A DNA stretch of 64,000 nucleotides from Symsagittifera roscoffensis (lineage: Eukaryota; Xenacoelomorpha; Acoela; Convolutidae), in NCBI RefSeq assembly GCF_963678635.1, contig NC_087067.1, positions 37,270,686 to 37,334,685 of the forward strand, written 5' to 3'. The position numbers and the translations under genes were made by a program. How positions within the stretch are numbered: position 1 is the first letter of the stretch; each line of letters starts with the position of its first letter. Of the stretch, positions 12,601-23,150 are shown one piece after another. The notes below the pieces were generated by a model. The model was not told the DNA's origin. It saw nothing but the letters and a program-made list of their open reading frames with translations, and did no database searches.

Positions 12601-13040
12601 GACCGAATGAATCCGGTTTCAGGCCGTATGGACCGAATTAATCCGGATTCAGTCCGTGTGGACCGAATTAATCCGGATTCAGTCCGTGTGGACCGAATGA
12701 ATCCTGTTTCAGGCCGTATGGACCGAATTAATCCGGATTCAGTCCGTGTGGACCGAATTAATCCGGATTCAGTCCGTGTGGACCGAATTAATCCGGATTC
12801 AGTCCGTGTGGACCGAATGAATCCGGATTCAGTCCGTGTGGACCGAATGAATCCGGATTCAGGCCGTATGGACCGAATTAATCCGGATTCAGTCCGTGTG
12901 GACCGAATTATTCCGGATTCAGTCCGTGTGGACCGAATGAATCCGGTTTCAGGCCGTATGGACCGCAGGAATCTGGTTCAGACCGTGTGGATCGATTGAA
13001 TCCGGATTCAGATTGTATGGATCGGAAAACTCTGGTTTGT
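9602..13040. repeat. 30-bp minisatellite with higher-order structure, about 100 units
   Basis: The core unit is GAATTAATCC GGATTCAGTC CGTGTGGACC (30 bp). Three 30-bp variants alternate: a common type, a 'GAATGAATCCGGTTTCAGG' type with CGTATGG, and a 'GGACTCAGACCG' type. A 29-bp form lacking one A (GACCGATGAATCC) recurs at 10242, 10721, 10960, 11229, 11498 and 11947. It defines blocks of 8, 9, 15 or 16 units and always follows the GGACTCAGACCG type. Units are almost identical in the centre and degenerate at both edges (9602-9685 and 12960-13040). Each unit contains the palindrome AATCCGGATT and the small hairpin GTCC-GTGT-GGAC. The stop-free frames (INPDSVRVDR repeats) are a by-product of the period, not evidence of a protein. 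Confidence 0.95.
9686..9997. mobile_element. hAT-type MITE (312 bp) inserted in the minisatellite edge
   Basis: Ends CAGTGGCGTGC and GCACGCTACTA are imperfect terminal inverted repeats. The flanks carry an identical 8-bp duplication, ACTGAGTG (9678-9685 and 9998-10005). Removing the element and one duplication restores a minisatellite unit (ccgtgtggact, then gagtgaatccg), so it inserted into an existing array. A related copy lies at 42933-43281, sharing ggtcgaccaatttg, cgccgcaggcaaa and the terminal ctcggcacgctact. No transposase ORF. Confidence 0.85.
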
Positions 13041-13071
13041 GGTTTTGGACCTCGTGAACTAAAAAATTTCA

Positions 13072-13196
13072 GCACCAGACCGTAAGAACAGCTTCATTAT
13101 TTTTGGGCACAGCCCAGCCATCGGTATCCTTCCTCGGGAACAGCTGGAGCATCTGTCGATCAGAGTCCTTGAATAGTTTGAGAACAATTGCATTTT
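13072..13196 (-). other. Possible short coding remnant
   Basis: On the minus strand one frame reads AIVLKLFKDSDRQMLQLF followed by PRKDTDGWAVPKNNEAV and LTVWC, then a stop. The composition is protein-like and the sequence is richer in GC than its surroundings. No start codon, convincing splice sites or known family are recognised. It could be one exon of a lost gene or chance. Confidence 0.2.
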
Positions 13197-13199
13197 AGC

Positions 13200-13870
13200 T
13201 CGGGCTCAATTTAAACGAAAGGTTGGTTGATTAATGAATTCACCATGATTTAAAAAACTAATTGGAAACTCACATTTGGCCTTTCTCTATTAGGAAACGC
13301 TCAGGAAAACCCAATTTCAATCATGAAGTTTGTTCTGAAACACAGAGATTTAATCGATACTTCAAACAGGTACTTTCAGGCAGAACTTTTTACAACAGAC
13401 ATATGCTCAGTTAGCAATAATATGCTAGGGGTTAGCTTAGAAACAATCCTTACAAACCCATAGTTTTTGCTGCCGGAATCGAATTTTTTTGTTATTTTTT
13501 GGTTGTGGTTGTTTCCGAAGTGGGTGATATATTAGCACAAAAAGTTTCTTGTAGCAAAGCAAAAAAGGACAGCTGAAAGTTCCAAAAGCTTACTTTGATG
13601 GGTCAAGTCGGTTTTAGTGCTACGAGCATCTACAAGTAAGCTACAGCAGTCACAAACGAGCCTAATAAAATTGCGATCGAATCAGTTATAAAATCAATTT
13701 AAAACCTTCTTTTGCAAAATTTCTTCCTCTTTGATGTGGCCGAGTATGTACTATACACCCTTCAATGCTTGGGCGTTTCCATATGCAGTTCTCGTCTTTA
13801 TACTGACAAGAACGCATACTGACATGTACTAGCTTTACAAGTTAGTCTTAATGAAAAAAAAAATAGCCAA
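13200..13870. other. AT-rich intergenic DNA
   Basis: Nothing recognisable on either strand between the minisatellite and the candidate exon at 13886. Confidence 0.4.
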
Positions 13871-13885
13871 TTTTGGGTATATTAG

Positions 13886-14037
13886 TTGACTCGGCGCAAG
13901 GAGAAATTGAAAGTACCACGAGAGCTAATTTTAAAGGCAAACAAGATCTTATTAATGCCTTAGTGGAGGGCTCCGACGAGTTCAGTTCAAGCACGCTGCT
14001 GAAAGTAATTACCGTGTTGCGAGCTTGCCAACAGAGG
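13886..14037 (+). CDS. Candidate internal exon, unknown protein
   Basis: An acceptor-like 'gggtatattag' ends at 13885 and a donor-like GTAGGA starts at 14038. Between them one frame encodes a protein-like 50-residue stretch, beginning VDSAQGEIESTTRANFKGKQ, containing DLINALVEGSDEFSSS and ending VLRACQQR. It looks like a helical acidic segment and has no family I recognise. The same frame stays open to 14103 beyond the donor. No partner exon was found within 1 kb on either side, so it may be an orphan exon or a pseudogene piece. Confidence 0.35.
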
Positions 14038-14184
14038 GTAGGACTTTATACGAAATTTAGAGCCGAGTATCACCGGATATCGGTTAGAGTCGGCTATCGG
14101 TGATTGAGGGTGGTCGAAAGATTTCTGTTCATTGGCGAGGGAACTCTTTGGATTGCAAAAATCAAAAAAGATTCCCTTAGGCTC

Positions 14185-14550
14185 AATAAGTTGCGGCAAC
14201 AACTCTCCATAGGTGAGTTTGGCTCTCTGCAAGCGGTTGGAGATTTTTCTTGATAACAAAATTTTGCTTAATTTTCAAAACGAAAGCAATAGTTGAGTAA
14301 AACCAATTGTGTTTTGATCGGCTTATGTGAAAGTTTGATCGGTTTATTTGAATAACAAAAAACCATCCGAACCGATTTGTATCAACTTTTTAGGCAATAA
14401 AATGCATTTTTTTACGGTAAAAGTTCGTTCAACTCAATAGTTTGCGGTAGTAACTCTGTCGAGTAATTTTAGATCTCTGTAGCTCTGCTAGAAATTTTTC
14501 GTGAGAACAAAAATTATCTGAAGATTCGTAACAAAAGCAACAGTCGGGTT
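14185..14550. repeat. Diverged tandem pair, ~250-bp unit
   Basis: 'tcaataagttgcggcaacaa' near 14183 and 'tcaatagtttgcggtagtaa' near 14432 start two copies of a ~115-bp stretch. Both continue through ctctctgcaa/ctctgtagct, gagatttttc/gaaatttttc and gaaagcaatag/aaaagcaacag in the same order. Divergence is substantial, so the duplication is old. Function unknown. Confidence 0.5.
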
Positions 14551-15111
14551 CATTTCAATTTTTTTTGGTGCCGGAAACTGTTTCAGCAGCCATTTTTGCT
14601 ATTATTTTTTAGCAACTATTAAGCAACTATTTCATCTTATTTTTAGCAGTTTTTTAAGTAGCTAATTTTATTATTGTATTGTTTTTTACGTTTCGGTTTG
14701 AGGGACCGTTTATTTTGAAGAAAATGTGTTTTAACTAATGAGAAACTTTTTACTTTTGCTTGATGTATAAAAATAGCTCATGATTGTCTTATGACATAAT
14801 AATAACTAAAGACTGTTTTAGCAGCTAGCTAGAGATGTTCTTCATTTTTCTTCGACTCGAAGTACTGTTTTTGGAACACAAAGAGCCGACTAGAAGCATA
14901 AATCTTTTTCTAACGCGATACATAGAAACCGTCGCATTTTCTTCAAATTATACTTTCCATACATAGCAATGTGTGTCCAGTTCTATTTGTTCAAGTATCT
15001 AGCTCTTTTCAACAGTTTATCAAAAGTGGGTCATCTATCAAATCTTCAAATACGATCACTTTATCTAAACGATCAAATTGTGTGAAAAAACAATTTCGAT
15101 AAAAAAGCAAA
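14551..15111. other. 5' flank of the cysteine-rich gene
   Basis: AT-rich, with no supported feature. It presumably holds the promoter of the gene starting at 15112, but no clear TATA or initiator can be picked from the many AT tracts. Confidence 0.3.
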
Positions 15112-15851
15112 ATGAATGCTGTATTTGAGCAAGCAATGGCTGATTTTGGAAAAAGTCCAGATGAACCACCAACAACAAGTCAACCTAGCACAAAGCCAGA
15201 TACTGGAGCAGATGGAAAAATGAACAAAGGACGAAGAACAAGCAAAGTTGCGCCCATAGATCATAACAGAAAAAGTGGTGAAAATAACACAAAAAGCGCG
15301 AACGAAAAGGCAGACAAAGAAGACAATAAGAAGCAGGGTAAAACTTTTTATCATATTTGTCGGTAAAACTGCATACTTTATATATATTTTTGGTTTTTAT
15401 TGGTTTTGAAGATGACAGAGTTTCACATTTGACGTTTCACACGCAAACTCGTCTAGAATGGCTCTAGAATGCTTTTTATTCGGAATGAATTTAAATAATT
15501 TTTTTCTGAAAGTACAGGTCACTTGAGACTCAGTGATTTATTCTCCAGAGATTTTTCGTGCGAGATACTATTAACAATTATTTTTAAAAATGTTTAGACA
15601 CAGGCGATGATGACGGCAAAAAAGAAAACCGTGAAGATGAAGGTGACGAGGGCACAGTAGTGTGTGTCGCATGTTGCAGCGAGAACTGGGCATGTTGCGA
15701 CTGTTGCGACTGCTGCGAAACCCTCTGCTCCGTTTTCGAGTGTCTCGATCCTGTAATTGAAGCGTTCCCATGCCTTGTAGACTGCTGTGGTATAACTTGC
15801 GATATTTTCCATGCAGTGATTGAAATTTTTGAATTCTGTGAATCTGAATAA
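15112..15851 (+). CDS. Two-exon gene for a small cysteine-rich protein, I-mfa (MDFI/MDFIC)-like tail
   Basis: Exon 1 is 15112-15337 and exon 2 is 15598-15851; the 260-nt intron starts GTAAAA and ends TTTAG. Intron phase 1 joins G with AC to give Asp, keeping one frame of 159 residues. The N-terminal ~75 residues are polar and basic/acidic (KPDTGADGKMNKGRRTSK, then NEKADKEDNKKQ) and likely disordered. An acidic linker follows (DDDGKKENREDEGDEG). The C-terminal ~65 residues are cysteine-dense: CVACC, WACCDCCDCCETLC, then LVDCCGITCD. The CLxxCCGIC-like block recalls the C-terminus of MyoD-family-inhibitor (I-mfa) proteins, which bind transcription factors and zinc, but spacing differs, so this is a resemblance only. 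The ATG is the first in frame, after an A-rich AAAGCAAA context. A poly(A) signal follows at 15887. Confidence 0.6.
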
Positions 15852-15886
15852 TCTCAACATAGTAAATTTAATTCAGACTAAAAAGG

Positions 15887-15892
15887 AATAAA
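15887..15892 (+). terminator. Poly(A) signal AATAAA
   Basis: AATAAA lies 36 bases after the stop codon of the cysteine-rich gene, a normal distance for 3'-end formation of a short 3' UTR. Confidence 0.5.
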
Positions 15893-15937
15893 GAGACCTT
15901 AGAAAATTTATGGCTATAATTTGTCTGTTATATAGAT

Positions 15938-17553
15938 TTCGAAATAGAAAGGATTATTTATGCTTGTGGTGTTTTTGAAATTCAGTCAACTTCCAAATTT
16001 TTAACTGACGTTATTTACAGATAGTGAAAGATAGAGATAGTGTTGTTTGGTGCTCAACCTCAAACAAAACTCACTTGTTTCATTTTTTTGTAAAGCTATG
16101 CGGTTTTGAAAATTGCTACATTGGTCAATTAGGGATACTGATTGCGCAATATGTTGCGTTTTTTGTAAAACATGTAGGCGGCGGATAAAATAGTTCCAAA
16201 TTGAAGGCAAATTAATTGATTGTTTTCATTACAATGTGAGAAGCGTAATGCAACCCTTTGTTGGGGTCTGAAATGTGTGTTGGGATAAAATTACAATTGT
16301 ATAGGGAAAAAATAGAAAAAATTGTGGAAAAATTAATTTTGTGATTTTTGCTAAGATGGCCCTAAAGTGCATTGTGAAAACTCAGAGCTTTGACTTTTAT
16401 AAGAGCGGTCTTGTTCCTACTCTAGCCCAGATCCAATAAGCTTTTCTCTGCAATAGGATTCGAAAAAGATTATATAAAACAAAATTCTAAAATCTAATTA
16501 CACGAATACCGGTGAGTTTTGGGATATACTACCATCAATCCCGTATTTTCAATGTATTTAACCAAATTTAGTAAAAAATTTTTGGAACGCTACTGTTGAA
16601 TTAAAAAAACTTACCATAGCCTGTGTTGGGCCAGTAACTCGATGAATCAGAAAAGTAAAATTGGCAGACTAGCTCAGTAAACAGATAATGCGCATAATTA
16701 CTGCTTTATTTAATTAGTGAGGCAAATATTTTTTAGGGTTTCTTACGTGTGCTGAGATTTTTTATAATATGACATATTCAGTCTGGCGAAAATCGAAACT
16801 TGTTTCGAGTAAAAATTTTTCTGGTTCATCGATTTACTGACCCAACACAGGCTAGGGTACAATTTTTTTTTAGAAAAAAAAACAGAGTGTTCCAGAAATA
16901 TTTTACTGAAATTGGTTACAAGCATTGGAAATACGGGATTGCTGGTAGTATATCCCGAAACTCACCGGCATTTGTGTATTTAGATTTTAGAACTTCATTT
17001 TATTTAGGCTTTGGCTCTTATTTTATTTAGGCTTGAATCTTATTTCCGAGAAAAGCAAAGTGTACCCGGGCGAGCAGAGTAGGAACAAGACCTCTAATAT
17101 ATAAATCAAAGCTTCGAGTTTCCCAATTGCCTTTTACGACTATTTATACAAAAATCACAAAAATATATTTTTTCACAACTTTATTTGTTTTATCCCCTAT
17201 ATGTTTTGTCCTTTTATCCCAACGCACACTTAAAACGGCAAAAAAGTGTTGTATTACGCTTCTCACTTGTAATGAAAAAGATCAAAAGGTTTGCCTCAGT
17301 TCAATTTGGAAATCTTTCATCCGCCGCCTATATGTTTTTAAAAAAGACGCAACATATTGCGCGATCATTATCCCTAAGTGATCAATACCCCATAGCTTTA
17401 CAAAAAATGTAACAAGTGATTTTTGTTTTAGTTTGAGCACTGAACAACACTATTTTCATCTCTAACCATTTGTAAAAAACGCTCGGTTGAGAATTCGAAA
17501 ATTGACTAAAATAAAAAAGCCAACAAGCATAAATAATCCTTTCTTTTTCTGAA
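15938..17553. repeat. 1.6-kb imperfect inverted repeat (arms ~740 bp)
   Basis: The left arm (about 15938-16680) is the diverged reverse complement of the right arm (about 16770-17553), with a spacer near 100 bp. Matching landmarks in mirrored order are gaaaggattatttatgctt with aagcataaataatccttt; ttgcgcaatatgttgcgt with acgcaacatattgcgcga; gagaagcgtaat with attacgcttctc; gtcttgttcctactct with agagtaggaacaagac; and cctgtgttggg with cccaacacagg. The arms differ by many substitutions and small indels. It could be a foldback transposon or an inverted duplication of an older repeat. It begins about 85 bp after the stop of the cysteine-rich gene. Confidence 0.85.
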
Positions 17554-17619
17554 ATTTGAGAATGCAAAAAAGCTATGTACATATGTATATTGGGATAAAT
17601 ATTGGGATTAATTAAATTT

Positions 17620-18907
17620 GGATAATTAACGCGCGATATGTTTCGCGCTATTAACGCGTAAGCGGAGATTTAATCCGTCTTACAAATAACTTCAATTTAG
17701 CTGTAGGACGCTAATTTGCCATAATTCATTGGTTACTAGCAGCGGAAGCTATCACTTTGTACTTAATATGGCCTGTGGGGAGAGGATTTTCTCAACAATC
17801 TCAAATTGATTAAAAAAAACACTTTTTATTTTTTTTATATTTTTTTTTTTCATGTATTTACTGCTCAGTAGACCTTAAAAGGCAGTCGGAATATTCCGGG
17901 CTTCGCCCTGATACGAGCAGTCTTGCTGTTCCGACTTTCGTACCGAAAGTAACGGAATATTTGTGCTCGGGCTGGGTTTTTTTTTCTTCAGACAAATTTC
18001 GACTTTTGAACTAGCCCTTTTTAACAATTTTTTTCTAATTTTTGTTTAAAAAGTATTGTTTTTTTGAGCTTTTATTGGAAACGACATTTTAGCTACGATC
18101 ATTTCTATGAGGGTTTAAAAGTTGCCATTTTGGTCAATTCGAGTTAATTAACGCGCGATATTTTGCGCTATTAACGCCTAACTGAGATTGATTGTTCCGA
18201 CTTTCGGTGTGGTTTTTTTATTCAGTCAATATTCACCGATCGAATCAATATTTAGTTTTCGACAAAAAAAAACATTTATATCCCATTGGTGATATCGATT
18301 TCCTGAGTTCAAATGTAAAAAGATATTTTTCCTCCGATTATTTTATGTCAACTTCTGTAAGTTTGAAAATTGCCGAATTTGCCATGTTTTGGACTAAAAT
18401 ATGCGCGCTTTGAAGAAATTATTCGTATTGCTGAGAGCGTAATGCGATTTACTTATGCGTGGCGAGTTATCCCGCATAACAAAATTGTTTCAAATTGAAT
18501 TGAGGATAGCTAGTTGGTCTTATTAATTTCGTACGACTCAAAAATTTACAATTTGAATTTGTCCAAAAATTACAGGATTTCAATGTTTTCTTTTCCCAAA
18601 AACTATTCGATATGAAATAAGGAAACAGTTGGAAAATTCAGGGCTTTGCCCTGATATACGAGCAGTCTTGTTCCGCCTTAGAAATTGTTCCAAATTGATT
18701 GAAGGAAGCTTATTTGCCATAATTGATTTGCTAATAGGAGCGGAATCTATCACTTTGTACTTTATATGGCGTGTGTGGGGATAATTTTCACAAAAAATCT
18801 CAAACTTTTAAGTTTTACTCTTTTCAATTTTTTTTATTCCATGCTGCTTCATAGACCTTAAAAGGTAGTCAGAACATTCAGGGCCTCGCCTTGATACAAG
18901 CCGCCTA
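17620..18907 (+). mobile_element. Cluster of R1 repeats, four partial copies head to tail
   Basis: R1 has a left end with the hairpin TTCCGACTTTCG...CGAAAGT and a right end 'GGGCTTYGCCCTGATACGAG' plus CAGTCTTG. It is seen whole on the minus strand at 31071-31593. Here a right-part copy ends at 17925 and the next left end begins at 17929. That second copy stops near 18190, where a third left end (TTCCG at 18195) starts and runs to 18670. A fourth right part follows at once and ends about 18907. Inside are near-palindromic CpG-rich blocks (ttaacgcgcgata...cgcgctattaacgcg) at about 17627 and 18147. No ORF is present. Head-to-tail junctions and terminal hairpins recall Helitron-like non-autonomous elements, but the CTRR end is not convincing, so the class is open. 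Confidence 0.7.
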
Positions 18908-21119
18908 GTTTAAATTAGTACTACACTACAGTTCAACACTGGTACTGGGGTTTTCTTTTTGCCGTTTTCCGTTGATTTTACGAAGTATATCGTTGCCTCT
19001 TAGTAAAAACCTCAGCATGATTTATAGACTAATTTTGAAGCTCTTTTACCATATACAAATGTTCTTAGTCATAAGTCAACATGCAGCTTAGATATGCATT
19101 TTACGCAACAAGTCAAATGTCGAATTGTGCTTTTAGTGTTTTTTGAATTCCGTAACAATATGATTTTAGTCGAAACCGCAACGAATTTATATTTCTTGAT
19201 CGTTTTGCTGTTGAAAAATCTAGTGAAATTGACTAAACTATGGCGCAACTCCAAATGGTTGCTTAAGAAACGAAAATTGGGGGTTCCACAGGAAAAAATT
19301 GAGGATTCCACAAGAAAAATTGCGGACTCTAGATCCGTTGCGGAATCGATAGCAAGTTATAAGCACGTCGCGTAATCCGTATTGTGATAGAGGAATTCAC
19401 ATTTGGTTAGTGAAATCTGAAATTTGTTAGCGGAATGCAGTAACAAACTATTACATGGTTAAAGTAACGGCAGAGTATCTTTTGTCAACAGGTGTGTATC
19501 GGCAATTTATTTTAATATACTAGCAATTAGCTTAAAAGTCATCAGTGATTAGGATGACACTCACCACCAGCAATCAAACAAGTCACCATAAATTTTCAGA
19601 GAGTCACCATCAGCTATTGAGATAAAATTCACCGCCGGTAGTTAGAAAAAAAAGGCATCACTTGATTAATAAAGAAAAAAGTTCAAAAATTGTGTTTCAG
19701 CATTTTAGATAAACCAATAATTTTTTTCTTTATATTGGAGTAGACCATTTATAAAAAAACCCTACAGAATTTCTTTTTAATGATCATAACCTAACAATTT
19801 AGTAGTTGAAAATGTAATCCATGATTTTGTTCTAGCTAATCAAAAATGCTTTCAGGGCTCAAAACACAAATACTAAGACTTTGTGCCCTTGATGGGCGCG
19901 TGCTCATGACGATATAGAAAACCCATTGAGAGGGGTAGGGGCCCCCTTGGAAAGTTTGATGTTTTGCCATTTTTACATATTAATTTTTTTTATATTAGTC
20001 ACTTTCTGGAAAACTCTTCGTTGGATTTTCCTATTTTTTCATGCTAAAGTTTGGAAATAACGGCAGTTGACAAGGACCGTTTTGCGATGGTTTTTTAAGA
20101 TGCGTTTTGGACATTTTTTGCCTTTTCCCAGCGACCCAAAAAAGTGATTTTTTCAAGTATCTCTTTTTCAGTAATTTTTTAGGCTTTGGTGAAGCAGATT
20201 TTTTAAATAGTGCCAAAGGAATATGGTATGATGGTATAAATTGTTTGAGATTAATTTCTGTTTTCGAGAATAATAAAAATTTTTTTTTTCAGATGGTCAT
20301 CTAAATTTGAAAAAAAAATAAAGTAATTGATTCTGATCAAAATGAGTTTCCCCTTGGGTAGTATGAAGGATCGAACAGCAGAAAAACAGCGGAAATATTT
20401 TTTTCTGATTTTTTGACATTCCTATGTTTCTAATTTCATGCTTTTACCAAAATTTGAAAGCAAAAATAGGCATTTAAATTCAGGTCTCTCCTACATTTAC
20501 TTTCAAAGTTGAGGTCTTACATAGCAATACCGAACGTCTGAACTACTACAATGTATTGTAATCTGCCGGAAAGTTCATGATACGTTGTAAAGTTTGGAAA
20601 AAATAGCAAAACTATTACAAAAAACTAGAAAAAGATTCAAGAAAACTTTTTGTTAAATTTTTTAATTGGCAACCTTGTAGGATGGATGATCTGTAGGCCC
20701 AGTAGAAGGCCCGTTAAATATTTGAAAAAAGGAAATTTAAAAAATCTGACTAATTTTTTCAGTCATCTTGTCCAGTTTTGTCAGAACATTATAATTGCGC
20801 CCGATGGCGCGTTTACCTGTAGGTGCTAGCCATGTAAATTCCGCTCCTGCTTTTTATTCAAATTCACATTTCTACACTATTTTACAACTGAGCATATAGC
20901 CGTTTGGGTATTTTTGAAGAATCAACAAAGAAGTTGTCGAATTCTCTTAGAAATGCGGAAAACACTAACCGAACTTGCAGATCCTACTGACAAAATCGAA
21001 ACCCACTTGAAATTATTGACCCTATGTTCGCTAGCATAATAGGTAGTATAATACTTTTTGCGGATTCCGCGACACATTTGTTTTACCGACAAAATTGCGT
21101 TACCAAATAATGTGGTGCG
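18908..21119. other. AT-rich intergenic DNA
   Basis: About 2.2 kb without a supported gene. The frame at 19094-19375 is open on both strands over the same stretch and lacks splice or start context, so I do not call it. Confidence 0.4.
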
Positions 21120-21872
21120 TTCAACAGTGCCGAAGTACAACAGTGCCGAAAAAGGCGGAAACATTTCAGAATAACTTAAACGCATTTTCTAAAGAACGCA
21201 AAATTTACTGACGCTAATTATCAAAGAAGATCACTCCAATTTTGCCGCCAAAATGTCTGCAACTGCAAATTTAATGGGAGGGTTCTCATGCTTGAAGGAC
21301 GGAATGCTTGAAAAGTTTCAACAAATCAAAATCGCTAAGTGTTCCTATTGGCTAACTGCCTTTCTCACAAAGTCGAAGTCAATATTAACAGAAAATGTTT
21401 TAAATCATTGGAAAGTAATCAAAAATATTACAAATTGCGGGTTACAACCGCAATACTATTCAGCCAAACATCAAGATTTATGAGTTCAAGTTCATAAGAA
21501 TTTTTTAGTCGTGAAAAGTCATCTGCTTGTTATCTAATCGGTCAGTATTAACACTAATGGTCTGGATTTATTTTCTATTATTGAGATTTTCACGATTAAC
21601 TTTGAGATTTTGAATACTCAATTCTGATTGACTGAGAGTAAGCTTAAATAAATTTCAAGCATTCGGTCCTTCAAGCATGAGGGGACGCCACCCAATATTA
21701 ACAATATTATTTTGGCGCGAAAACGTTCAAATTGCAAATTTTCTCGCTCAAAAGTTTAGTTTTGGATTGCCTCACTTAATATGTTGAAATTTGTTCAGAT
21801 TTTCGGCACTGTTGAACTAATTTTTTTCGGCATTGATGAAATAATTTTTTTTGGGCACTGTTGTACTGCCCC
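21120..21872. mobile_element. DNA-transposon-like element with long inverted repeats
   Basis: The left end (ttcaacagtgccgaag, tacaacagtgccgaaaa) mirrors the right end (ttttcggcactgttgaa, then gggcactgttgtactgcc). Further in, ctcatgcttgaaggacg near 21286 mirrors cggtccttcaagcatgag near 21664. The inverted repeats are therefore about 200 bp long around a ~330-bp centre. No transposase is recognised; the frame at 21253-21483 lies inside. A target duplication is not obvious. Likely a MITE or a deleted element. Confidence 0.65.
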
Positions 21873-21949
21873 AATAATTGTCCTCGATTTTCAGAAAGAA
21901 TTTAGAACTCAATCCAATTTGATTTGAGGCATACTTTGTTCTAAATCAA

Positions 21950-22125
21950 TTGTTAGTATCTGCTAAAAATTTATCTCTGTGCTTTATTTAGCGTGTCCTG
22001 GTCAGTTTAAAAAAAAAAACAATCCAATTTTTTCTCAAAGATTTAATCTATTTGTCTAATACTACTCAAAAGACTTAATGGGCAGTCGGGATATTCAGAA
22101 CGTCCGCCTGATACGAGCAGTCTTG
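21950..22125 (+). mobile_element. R1 repeat, truncated right part
   Basis: The sequence runs from a diverged 'tgctttatttagcgtg' to 'cgcctgatacgagcagtctt' and matches the last ~175 bp of R1 as seen at 17690-17925. The left end is missing. Confidence 0.65.
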
Positions 22126-23150
22126 TTTTCTTATTGTGTAGACAGACAATTTTCATCACGTCATGCATATAAAAACATAATTACAAGACTCAATCCATGT
22201 ATGTATGTTTGTTCGTTTGACTTTGACTTTGACTCTGAGATGGCATCGTGAGAACAGAATTCGATGTCCTTTTTACTGCTTCAGCCGCACTTTGTGTGTG
22301 ACATGTGCACCTGTTTGAACTACAGGCCACTTTGAAGTATTGTGCGCAAAATGGGTTATTGATGAGCACTTAAAGGTCAGCTAACATTCCCTTGCCATCA
22401 ATTATTCAAACGCGATATCTATGTTCAATATTCACACCACATACCAGGAGATAAATACTATTTACCACAATCAAAAAATCAAATTAAATCGATTGAATTA
22501 TGTATATCAACTGTATTCGAAGAAAAAATATCAACATTCTGATTTAAATTAACATTTAATTTTTGAATACAAATAGCAATTTTTGAACCAAATAAGAAAT
22601 TGATTTTCACAACAAAATTTCACCAATAAGTACTGATAATTTGGCGTCTGTACTTTTTGAGCTAAAAAAAAGGCATGGTCCTGAAATTGTCAAAATGTAC
22701 CTTCTGTTGGCTTCCTCGTTTATTGGTAACTTTTAAAATTCACAAAGGCAAAACCCATAATAAACCGCCGTATTAGATAATTCTTTGACCATAAATTCAT
22801 TCGTTTGACCCCGGCTTTCGATGCGTCCGCATTCATTTACAGCTTCAGGCTCGAAGAGAAAAATTCATTTACGACGAGAATCGTCAGCTTTTTGATCACA
22901 CCAGGTTCACGACAGACTACAACTTTTGAGTCTTTTTAATGAACAAAGTCCCGAACATCTTTTTTTCATCTAGTATCTCTAACTCTCCAACGTTAGCATA
23001 TTACTGAATTTGCGCTCGCTCCAAACGTACAACACTTTTTTTGATCAATTCGATTCAGATTACAATTTATTGGCTGGCCGCTTTAAACTGTGATTAAACA
23101 GATGTGAATCTGATTATTGAAAAAAAGCTGCAAACCAAACATTTCTTAGC
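22126..23150. other. Intergenic DNA
   Basis: No supported gene. A short stretch of repeated 'tttgact' words occurs near 22210. Nothing else recognised. Confidence 0.35.

Noticed and set aside
10006-12990. Hammerhead ribozyme-like GTCCGTGTGGACCGAA
   Set aside because: It resembles hammerhead stem II, but the conserved CUGANGA core is missing on both strands, so no ribozyme is supported.
10006-12990. CRISPR-like array
   Set aside because: Repeats are contiguous 30-bp units without unique spacers, in a eukaryotic context.
10024-12999. Long stop-free frames encoding INPDSVRVDR repeats
   Set aside because: They arise because the 30-bp period has no stop in this frame. There is no start context, the periodic 1-base deletion breaks the frame, and the array edges decay like non-coding DNA.
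19094-19375. 93-residue ORF with an antisense ORF over the same DNA
   Set aside because: Open on both strands by composition only; no start or splice context and no family.
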